Below, in pieces: positions 1 through 64,000 of a DNA stretch of 64,000 nt. The position numbers were made by a program, and so were the translations under genes. The notes below the pieces were generated by a model, which did not search any database, was not told the origin of the DNA, and worked only from the letters and a program-made list of their open reading frames with translations. Every line of letters begins with the position of its first letter. Position 1 is the first letter of the stretch. Source of the DNA: Phymorhynchus buccinoides (Eukaryota; Mollusca; Gastropoda; Neogastropoda; Raphitomidae); NCBI GenBank assembly GCA_017654935.2, contig CM065693.1, positions 18,477,634-18,541,633 of the forward strand. Reading direction: 5' to 3'.

Positions 1-34
1 TAGCATAAGAGGGAATGTGATTGGGAGGAAAATT

Positions 35-614
35 ACTTTAAAGGGACACCCTGACGGATTAGTTTTTGCAAGAAACACGTCGAGATCACCAGGAAAACAC
101 CCTTTACAGAGATCACAACACTCACTTTGCTCTGGTTTCCTAGATATCAAACCATCAAATCGGCGATTCCTCCTTGGCGGAGGTGCAGGAAGTCAGATTC
201 CTTCAGTGAAAGAATCTTTTCTAATGGCCGCATAAGTCAGACCAAATAGTTTGCACGAAATTGCCGCAATACAAGCTTTTTTTCTCTTTTTAATATCTTT
301 TTTGGGTTAAGCTATTTTATAGTTTACCAAAAGGAGCTTCACTCACAACAAAGGAAATAGCTCCACTTTCTTTTTTTTTACTGTACTACAAAGAAGAAAA
401 AGCTTCAACCACACTTGAGTGGCCTCCACCCACCCCGTCCAAAATGGCTTCTCTCTTTGGCAACTCCGCCAAGCAGGAATCGCCGTTTTGACAGTTTGAT
501 TTCTAGGAAACCAGAGCAAAGCGAGTGTTCCGATCCTTAAAAAGGCTCTCTTTCTGGTGATCGCTGATGTGTTTTTTTGCAAAAACTCATCCGTCAGGGT
601 GCCCCTTTAAAGTC
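35..614. mobile_element. MITE with long inverted arms
   Basis: The left arm from ACTTTAAAGGGACACCCTG (about 35-190) is matched in inverse by about 470-614, which ends in GGGTGCCCCTTTAAAGT. The arms are about 145 bp, the centre is AT-rich, and there is no coding potential. Confidence 0.75.
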
Positions 615-1149
615 TGGAACTACCCTGTTAACTAGGTAGCCGTAGGCCCGCTTTTAGTTAGAAACAACCCCTATTCCTACGAGTAGGAGGAAAACCCTGA
701 TCGCCAGTCTTGCGGAGAAACGCTGCCAATTCTATTCTAGTTTTTTTCTACCAACCAAAAATGAACAACGAAATCAGTCCGCTGATGTAGTAGAAGTAGT
801 AGTAATATGATCAGATACATGTAGGTTTCGGATGTGAGGAGACGGCGACACTATGTCTATTTCCTCCCCTCTCAACGACCCCCCTCCCCCCCATACTTAC
901 CCCCCACCCAATTTCTTTACACTGCACCGTGCTGCAAAGTCCACACAAACTGTACGGTCCTGGAGAGGGGAGGGAGAGAGGGGGGAAGCGGGCGGTGGGG
1001 GTGGGCAGTGAAACAGGTACTTCAAGCGTGTGGTGGACCTCTCTCTCTCTTGACGTTAGCTCTAGGTGTGTTGTGTAGGTAGGTGTGTAGGCAGGTAGGT
1101 AGGTAGGTAGGTAGGTGTGTGTGTGTGTTGGTGGACAGCTGAGCTCCTC

Positions 1150-48421
<47,272 letters not shown>

Positions 48422-48789
48422 TGAATATTGTCCCACTTTTTAGACTCTTTGGCCACCACAAATTAATAACATCAATCCAAAAGTCCAGTGTTCACACACG
48501 GAATCAAAATAGTCGACATTGCGAACACACACAATTACCCATAATAGTAGGAAGTTGCGAATGTACACAACACATGAATATTCATTAGGAAGTTCTCAAT
48601 GGAGGTCTAAAATCAACGTGTCCCATGACTACCTTCACTGCCGCACTTTTGTTATACGTTGGATCTTGATTTTGATCGTAGTCGAAATCAACAGTGGGAA
48701 TGATTTAGGGTCGGATCTGTAATTGCGTAATTTTCCGAGTTGACTTCTTTTTTACTACCTGATTCTCTGTCTGAGAGGGTGCATGTTTG
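48422..48789 (-). promoter_or_regulatory. Probable MAP2K 5' flank
   Basis: The sequence upstream of the exon 1 ATG should contain the 5' UTR and promoter. I find no clear TATA box or CpG-rich block, so this is by position only. A LINE 3' end begins at about 48790. Confidence 0.35.
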
Positions 48790-49002
48790 CTTCCGTCACA
48801 TCTTTAACATCTTCAAAAATCGTCTTGATGAATTTCCAAAATTTATTAGTATATTTAGAAGCTTTGATTAATGTATTTTATAGGAAATTTTTTTAGCCGT
48901 ATAAACCTTGACCTATGTAATACCTGCCAAAGTTTAAAACGATGGGACTCCTAAAAAGCCTCACGGCTTGTACTGTCCCTAACTACTACTACTACTACTA
49001 TA
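48790..49002 (+). repeat. LINE 3' end with (ACT)n tail
   Basis: ATCTTCAAAAATCGTCTTG, GATGGGACTCCTAAAAAGCC and CACGGCTTGTACTGTCCC, then (TAC)n. Inverted counterpart at 28577-28830. Its hairpin is AAGCC-TCAC-GGCTT. Confidence 0.7.
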
Positions 49003-49109
49003 GAGGCGGGTGGAACGTACTCTGCAACTAGACCTACAGGCCACCAGTACATTTTGGGGACGTCCTGATTGGCCCATTCCCGTTCGGTCCTTTCCCATTT
49101 GGCCCTTTG

Positions 49110-49482
49110 TGTAATGGAAAACAAATGAGAGTGCTATTTCACCCTTTTATTTCACCCCGTAATAGTGATTTAAAAATACTAACCCAGTATAGCCGAACTA
49201 ATATTAGAATTTTTTTTATTTTCTAACAGAGTAACAAAGTTTTGGAATACTCTTCCTGCACATATTAAACGAGCACAGAATCTAACACAATTCAAAAACC
49301 TCCTTGGTGGATACACCAACATATCAAAACTACAATACGAGCATGACTAAAAGGCAGATTTGCGGCCGAAAACAAAATACAAAAACCTCTCAGCTGTGCC
49401 GCGGCAAAAGTTCAAACAAAAATGACAGGACAGTGAAGAGGCCGCGAGGCCTAATCTAATGTCCTAACTACCTGACCTGACC
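49110..49482 (+). repeat. LINE ORF2 C-terminus and 3' end
   Basis: Coding remnant NRVTKFWNTLPAHIKRAQNL followed by FKNLLGGYTN, then hairpin AGGCC-GCGA-GGCCT at 49439-49452 and a CTGACCTGACCTA tail. Confidence 0.75.
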
Positions 49483-49499
49483 TATTTCTTTTGCAAAAA

Positions 49500-49541
<42 letters not shown>

Positions 49542-49751
49542 CTATCCTCTCTCTCTCTCTCTCTCTCTCACCCCTACTCTCTCTCTGTGTGTTGTGTTGC
49601 AACACAGAGACACACTGACACACGCACGCACACGCGCGCACACAGGCACACACGCGCACGCACGCGCGCGCACACGCACACTCTCACACACACACACTAG
49701 TACACACACACACACACACACACCACACCGGCACAACACACGGGCACACTG

Positions 49752-49838
<87 letters not shown>
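49500..49838. repeat. CT then CA microsatellites
   Basis: CT runs at 49502-49582, then imperfect and perfect CA repeats from 49615 to 49838. Confidence 0.93.
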
Positions 49839-49841
<3 letters not shown>

Positions 49842-49849
49842 GTCACATT

Positions 49850-51015
49850 CAAATGTCTGGAGCGGACGGTGCTTCGCAGGCTGCTGGGGGGCTGCCACGC
49901 CAGTTCCAGGACCCCCTGCAGTTCGCCTACAGCCGGCCCCAACAGGAACACAGACGATGCCATCATCACCGTGCTCTCTGTGCTGAGCCACCTGGAGCGG
50001 CCGGGGACCTACGCCAGGCTTCTGTTCCTGGACTTCTCCTCGGTCTTCAACACCATCCAGCCTCATCTGATGGTGCGGAAGCTGATGGCGATGGACGTCA
50101 ACCCCCTGATCATCAGATGACTCTGCAGCTTCCTTACAGTCAGGCCTCAACACGTGACAATCAAGACGTCCACGTCATCTGTCGGCTTCAGCCCAGGTCC
50201 GCACCAACACCAGAGCTCCACAGGGGTGTGTCGGGGGGGGGGGTGTGTTTCTCCAGCCCTGTTTACGCTGTACACCGCCGATTGCCGCTGCACTGCTGAG
50301 GGCACCCTCCAGGTAAAGTTATCTGACGACACTTCCCTGACTGGCCTCATCACAACCAGCGCAAGCTCCTATAGGGGAACTGTGGATCGAGGCGCTTGTT
50401 TGCTGGTGTGACGACAACCATCTTCTCCTGATCGCCAAGACCAAGGATCGAGATGGTTGTTGACTTCCGGCGAAAACCGCCCAAGCTAGCTCCACTGGTC
50501 AAGGGGGAGGAGGGGGAGTTGGTGGACCAGTACAAGTACCAGGGATCAATTATCGACAGGAGGCTGGACTGATCTGCCAACTCCCAGGCCCTGCTCAAGA
50601 TGGGCAACCAACGCCTCTTTTTCCTGAAGAAAGCTGAACAGGTTTGGGGTGGGCCCGAGACTGCTCAAGCTCTTTTACAGAGCAACAGTGGACTCTGTGC
50701 TCTCTTTCAATTTCTTGTGCTTCTTCGGCAGCCTTAGTGAGCATGACAAGGCCATGCTGTCGAAAGTCGCAAAAACTGCGGGCAAGCTGATCGGCAGACC
50801 AGTTACCCCCTTGCAGGAACTGTTCGAGCGCAGGGCGCTGCGGCGTTTGAAGGCAATCCAGCGTGACATTAGTCATCCCCTTTGTGAAGTCCTTCAAGCC
50901 CGGACTTCTGTCAGATCAGGCAGGCTTACTAGCTTCAGCGCCCGCACGAACAGATTCAGAAGACCGACCGTACATCCCGACTGCAGTGCACCTGCTGAAA
51001 CAGCGGGCCATGAAC
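49850..51015 (+). pseudogene. LINE reverse transcriptase, degenerate 3' half
   Basis: Starts LKCLERTVLRRLLGG and reads LLFLDFSSVFNTIQPHLM (the RT A motif, FxD), then GGCVSPALFTLYTAD, the remnant of the polymerase domain (QGCVLSPLLFxLYTxD-like), and KLSDDTSLTGLI in place of YADD. Later come FLKKAEQVWGGPR...LLKLFYRATVDSVLS and GKLIGRPVTPLQELFERRAL, the C-terminal region. Stops occur near 50118, 50409 and 50575. It is a dead non-LTR element, probably of the CR1/L2/Rex1 type. Confidence 0.82.
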
Positions 51016-51039
51016 TGGTTGGCCTGTGGACCTTGTGAG

Positions 51040-51060
51040 TTGTGTGTGTGTGGTGTGTGT

Positions 51061-51109
<49 letters not shown>

Positions 51110-51130
51110 GTGTGTGTGTGTGTGTATATG
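51040..51130. repeat. TG microsatellite
   Basis: About 85 bases of TG with minor interruptions following the LINE. Confidence 0.93.
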
Positions 51131-51165
51131 CGTTTGCATGTGGTGGTGTGGCTGATGTGTAGGGG

Positions 51166-51427
51166 AAGACGGGTTAAAAAGCCCATGGGCGGGTTTAGAA
51201 GCCCATGCCAATTATCTCATGAAATAAAGAAAATATCGAGTCAAATTTGACAGCATGCCAATTATCTCATGAAATGAAGCAAATTTCAGTCAAATTTTGC
51301 CCATGAGACGAACGCTAAACATTAACACTCGTCTCATGGGCAACATTTGACTAAAAATTTGCTTCATTTCATGAGATGAATTGGCATGGGCTTCTTACCC
51401 GCCCATGGGCTTTTTACCCCGTCTTAC
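51166..51427. mobile_element. Palindromic MITE
   Basis: The ends AAGACGGGTTAAAAAGCCCA and TGGGCTTTTTACCCCGTCTT are inverted. Inner dyads include GCCAATTATCTCATGAAAT and GCCCATGAGACGA...TCGTCTCATGGGC. Nearly the whole 262 bp could fold back. Confidence 0.85.
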
Positions 51428-52049
51428 TCTAGATAATGAGAATGTTATAATTATCAATTGAATTTCCGCTTTTCTTTAAAATCGAACCGGATTTGGAGTA
51501 TTACATCTTAGTAAGTGAGATTACATCACACATGACGTTTGTTTGCTTTTCACCTTTTGTGTGAACAGAACGGGTTAGGTCAGGTCAGGATTTAGATCTA
51601 GAGTCTAGTGGTCAAACAGACTAGTTCTTCTTCTTCTTCCAGTTAATCAGCCAACTTAATCAGGTTGAAGATATTTGCTAATATATTGGAAAAACACTCA
51701 CACACAAACGAAGGTCACCACGCAGCGCCGAGACACAGCAGAAAAAAAGTTACAATCTAAACCTCGTGAATTCGTGTATTTTTTATTTTCTCTTTTTGTT
51801 TTACCTGTTGGACTAGACGTAGACAAGATAAGAAGAGTCATGTGACTGATTCACGCGAATGACGTGTTACAAAAGAATACGGTAGGCCTGAACATCAACA
51901 TGCTTCTTTTTGCTAATAATCCGTAATGACGGTATAATCGATTTCCTCGTCTTCGTTGTCGTCGTCGTCATCAGCAGCAGCAGCAGCATAACCATCAGCA
52001 TTGTCATCGTCATCGTCATTTGCCCGCCTCATATTTCGCTCTTCTAAAT

Positions 52050-52233
52050 AGGACCATGTAACTCCGTTGCTGCGCTCTCTCCACTGGCTCCTTGTTCAGC
52101 AAAGAATATCCTACAAGATTGCTTCTCTCTGCTTCAAATCTATCGAGCCCCCCTGCCCTGAATATGTCACTGATCTGTTACACCTCTATACTCCATCTCG
52201 AGGTCTGCGCTCCTCATCCAACACCCCCCTATA
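52050..52233 (+). pseudogene. LINE ORF2 C-terminus, cut by gap
   Basis: LHWLLVQQRISYKIASLCFK, then PEYVTDLLHLYTPSRGLRSS, a common motif in L2/CR1-type LINE C-termini. It runs into the N gap. Confidence 0.78.
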
Positions 52234-52733
52234 NNNNNNNNNNNNNNNNNNNNNNNNNNNNNNNNNNNNNNNNNNNNNNNNNNNNNNNNNNNNNNNNNNN
52301 NNNNNNNNNNNNNNNNNNNNNNNNNNNNNNNNNNNNNNNNNNNNNNNNNNNNNNNNNNNNNNNNNNNNNNNNNNNNNNNNNNNNNNNNNNNNNNNNNNNN
52401 NNNNNNNNNNNNNNNNNNNNNNNNNNNNNNNNNNNNNNNNNNNNNNNNNNNNNNNNNNNNNNNNNNNNNNNNNNNNNNNNNNNNNNNNNNNNNNNNNNNN
52501 NNNNNNNNNNNNNNNNNNNNNNNNNNNNNNNNNNNNNNNNNNNNNNNNNNNNNNNNNNNNNNNNNNNNNNNNNNNNNNNNNNNNNNNNNNNNNNNNNNNN
52601 NNNNNNNNNNNNNNNNNNNNNNNNNNNNNNNNNNNNNNNNNNNNNNNNNNNNNNNNNNNNNNNNNNNNNNNNNNNNNNNNNNNNNNNNNNNNNNNNNNNN
52701 NNNNNNNNNNNNNNNNNNNNNNNNNNNNNNNNN
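52234..52733. other. Assembly gap (500 N)
   Basis: Exactly 500 undetermined bases, a conventional size for a gap of unknown length. The true distance and content are unknown, which matters for the missing ABCA exons. Confidence 0.99.
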
Positions 52734-53330
52734 AGATAGATAAAGGGACTTGACATGGTGCATCATGATTCACGCATATACTGTATTGGGCAGCTGATGT
52801 TAATTGAAGAGTGCTGTTCTGCTTGCGTAGTGAGTTGGAAATTGAGAAATTTGGAGGTCCTTGTAGATAGATAAAGGGACTTGACATGGTGCATCATGAT
52901 TCACGCATATACTGTATTGGGCAGCTGATGTTAATTGAAGAGTGCTGTTCTGCTTGTGTAGTGAGTTGGAAATTGAGAAATGTGGAGGTCCTTGTAGATA
53001 GATAAAGGGACTTGACATGGTGCATCATGATTCACGCATATACTGTATTGGGCAGCTGATGTTAATTGAAGAGTGCTGTTCTGCTTGCGTAGTGAGTTGG
53101 AAATTGAGAAATTTGGAGGTCCTTGTAGATAGATAAAGGGACTTGACATGGTGCATCATGATTCACGCATATACTGTATTAGGCAGCTGATGTTAATTGA
53201 AGAGTGCTGTTCTGCTTGCGTAGTGAGTTGGAAATTGAGAAATTTGGAGGTCCTTGTAGATAGATAAAGGGACTTGACATGGTGCATCATGATTCACGCA
53301 TATACGGCATTGGGCAGCTGATGCGATTGT
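52734..53330. repeat. 131-bp satellite, about 4.5 copies
   Basis: Unit begins AGATAGATAAAGGGACTTG and includes CATCATGATTCACGCATATA and GAGTGCTGTTCTGCTTG. Starts at 52734, 52865, 52996, 53127 and 53258. Copies are almost identical, and the array runs into the gap, which it may have caused. Confidence 0.95.
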
Positions 53331-53444
53331 TTCGGGAATTATGAGTAGATCCGAACTACTTCATGATGTCGTTGGTGCGCAGCACAGACAAACGTACAGA
53401 CAGACAGGCGCACAAACACGTGTACAGACAGACGAAGAGTTCAC

Positions 53445-61512
<8,068 letters not shown>

Positions 61513-61674
61513 CTGCAATCAGTGACGTTCAGTTAAAAGGTCAACATGCTGAATCAACTGCTGTAGGCTCTGTAGTCGTGAGTACGAATTAGACAGTCAA
61601 GATGGAGATTAGTATGTAAGTTAGACTAAACTCCCAAACCGATTGGCTGCTTAGCCTAATGAGCAGCTTAAGAC

Positions 61675-61955
<281 letters not shown>

Positions 61956-61957
61956 AG

Positions 61958-62228
61958 CAAATTTGAAGAGAATCGGGAGAGCGCGTCACTCTCAGACCAG
62001 CGCCAACGGGAAACGGGGCCTTATAACTCCGCCGTTTCTTAACCGAATCGCTTCAAATTTGCTGTACTCAGCGTTACCAGTACTTGGCGTTACCGTTACT
62101 AGGGAGAACGCGTCACTTTCAGAGCAGTGCGAACGGGAAACGGGGCCTTATAACTCCGCCGTTTCTTAACCGAATCGCTTAAAATTTGCTCTACTCAGCG
62201 TTACCAGTACTTGGCGTTACCGTTAATA
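61958..62228. repeat. Tandem duplication with TTATAACTCCGCC box
   Basis: Two units of about 124 bp share AACGGGAAACGGGGCCTTAT, AACTCCGCCGTTTCTTAACC, GAATCGCTTCAAATTTGCT and GCGTTACCAGTACTTGGCG. A third, shorter version is at 62948-63010. Confidence 0.85.
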
Positions 62229-62229
62229 T

Positions 62230-62940
62230 GCGTTACCGGTTGCCGGCGTTGCGCTAGTACACAATCATTGATTAACATGACTGTAATTTTTTTTTTAAAC
62301 CTTTCATTCAGAGGTCATCTGCTGAGATTAGAAAGTCCACTACAACTATGGGGTCCTATTCAGGATTGAGAAAGTCGGTTGTTTCCTTAGAACTAATATG
62401 CACGGCATGTCCAAACATAAATATTAAACAAATCTTTAATATTTCCAAACAACACATGTTATAAAAAAAAAAAGAGAGCATCAACAAGCTAGCGCTTATA
62501 GCGTGCTCCTGAAATATTTCATAAAAAATATTTCGTGAATGACAGACTGTGTAAGTACAATAATACATCATTTATTCTTGATAATTGAGCAAAAGAAAGG
62601 GTAAAAAGGAAAAAAAGAAAACAGACAAAAAATCAAACATACACAAAGAACATTATGTGCAATCAATTTAGAGACACATAGTCAACAGAGAGGAAGAAGG
62701 AAAAAGCAAAGTATTTGATGGAAAAAAAAGGGAGAAACAGGGAGAAATCTTGAAATAGTTTACAACATTCAAAACATTGCTTTAAATATTGTCTACGCCA
62801 GGCCACCATAGTTAATCACACAATAGCTGGTGAGGAAAACATTCATGTAAAGAGTGACTATAGCCTGCACGTTTGATATTAAAAGAAATGATAATACATC
62901 ATATTATGAAACGCCAACTGTGTGTGTGTGTATGTGTCCG
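62230..62940. other. No feature seen
   Basis: AT-rich sequence with A-runs. No gene, RNA or bounded repeat is recognised, and no further ABCA exon was found in my reading. Confidence 0.45.
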
Positions 62941-63574
62941 TGTGGAACACAGAACGGGCCTTATAACTCCGCCCCTTTTCGACCGAATCGCTTCAAATTT
63001 GCTATTAGCCCTAACGGGGCGATGGCAACGGCAACCGGGACGGCCGTGTCATTTGCGCGGTTTGGCAAATGCGCGAAACGCGTATCCACCGGCCTCTCGG
63101 CGCCCGTATCTCCGGTATTTCTGGACGGATTGCCTTCGAATTTGGAAGGTAGATGACCGGGTAGAGTGACTATCTGTGTGCCAAACTGGAAGCGAATCGA
63201 TTGATAAACGCGCGCGATATACACCGCTTCATCTTTTTACAAACCGCGGCGAAACGACACCCGACATTCACTCCAAATTTCAAACAAGCATGATCAACAT
63301 GAATAATATAATTGTGATGGTGTCTTCTCATGAAGACATAACGATATCAACTGAATAATAGCAAATAGAGGACAAGAAGGAGGAAGGAGGAGGGGCGAAG
63401 GAGAAGGGAGGAAAAGGAAAAAGAAGACACGAGGAGGGAGAGAAGAGAGAAAAAAAAGGAGAAAGTGGAGGATGACAATGCTGATGACAAAGACAAGTGC
63501 CAGTACCATTAACAAATCCATAAACAAAAGTAGAGCACTTTCCATCTGTAAAAATCACACAACTAGCAGGGCCG

Positions 63575-63790
63575 CTGTGGCATTCTCAAAATGGATTTGT
63601 TCTCAACATGTGTGCGCATGTGCGAAGAGTTAGGGATAGGGTTAGGGTTAGGAATAGGGATTGGGTTAGGGGTAGGTTTGTGGTCAATTTAGTGTCGAAC
63701 ACACAAAAATAAAATTTGATGGTACGTCATGATCGATTTCGCACATACGCAGACATGTTGAGAACAAATCCATTTTGAGAATGCCGCGCC
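63575..63790. repeat. Palindrome with TTAGGG-like centre, second family
   Basis: The arms GGCATTCTCAAAATGGATTT and AAATCCATTTTGAGAATGCC, with ACATGTGTGCGCATGTGCG inner arms, enclose TTAGGGATAGGGTTAGGG and related words (63629-63680). The arms are unrelated to 32778-33029. Confidence 0.85.
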
Positions 63791-64000
63791 GCCTACGGTA
63801 CCTAAGCACCTACATGTATTTGAATACCAGTGGCAATGTGTGACGACGCAGGAGGAAAAAAAACCTCTACATAAGTTGCACAGCATGTTTTTGAGCATCA
63901 GTAGGAGGTTGTCAACAACGCCGAGAATTTGAAATTTCTGCTTAGTGCATGTTTATCTCTATTTGTATCATGCAATCTACCAATACCCAAGAACTAAAAT

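Noticed and set aside
52067..52887. ORFs spanning the N gap
   Set aside because: Their length is produced by undetermined bases; only the LINE remnant before the gap is real.

Overview
This is a repeat-dense stretch of an animal nuclear genome. Its genes are split by long introns with GT-AG junctions, microsatellites are abundant (CA/TG, GA/CT, GTA/ACT, ATC), and many short inverted-repeat transposons, tRNA-derived SINEs and LINE 3' ends are present. A marine lophotrochozoan, probably a mollusc, fits best; this is inference from repeat types and protein similarity.

Two host genes are visible, both on the minus strand. (1) A complete MAP2K1/2 (MEK) kinase gene spans about 47 kb, from its start codon near 48,421 to its stop at 1,150. 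It has 11 exons whose splice phases all agree and which sum to 403 codons plus stop. (2) Part of an ABCA-subfamily lipid transporter lies upstream of MEK (53,445-61,512). Four exons cover the last membrane segments of the first half, the linker and the Walker A of the first nucleotide-binding domain. The rest of its first NBD and its second half are not found in the 5 kb before MEK. That interval holds a LINE, a 500-N gap and a 131-bp satellite.

The introns carry nearly everything else. MEK intron 10 (1.3-13.2 kb) holds a nest: an old repeat with CAGACCTG ends was hit by a complete DIRS-type tyrosine-recombinase retrotransposon (2,762-9,153) and by a 3.79-kb DNA transposon (9,196-12,981). The latter has 313-bp inverted repeats, a 3-bp target duplication and a degenerate gene with a FEN1/XPG-like nuclease region. 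A second, diverged member of that transposon class, almost the same length, sits in an ABCA intron (55,889-59,673), inside the tRNA-like head of a SINE. MEK intron 6 contains tandem copies of the part of the exon that encodes the activation loop, and two of these copies keep usable splice sites in frame. MEK intron 1 (35.3-48.3 kb) holds a 2.3-kb terminal-inverted-repeat element with ten copies of a 15-bp motif, and a degenerate tandem array of nuclear-receptor-like half-sites between inverted copies of a palindromic repeat.

Other repeats include eight TTAA-flanked MITEs of two piggyBac-like families, pogo/Tc1-like MITEs with TA targets, hAT-like MITEs, several LINE 3' ends sharing a 5-6-bp stem with a mostly GNRA loop, and two palindromes with TTAGGG-rich centres. 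The region 62.2-64 kb and parts of MEK intron 1 contain no gene I can support.
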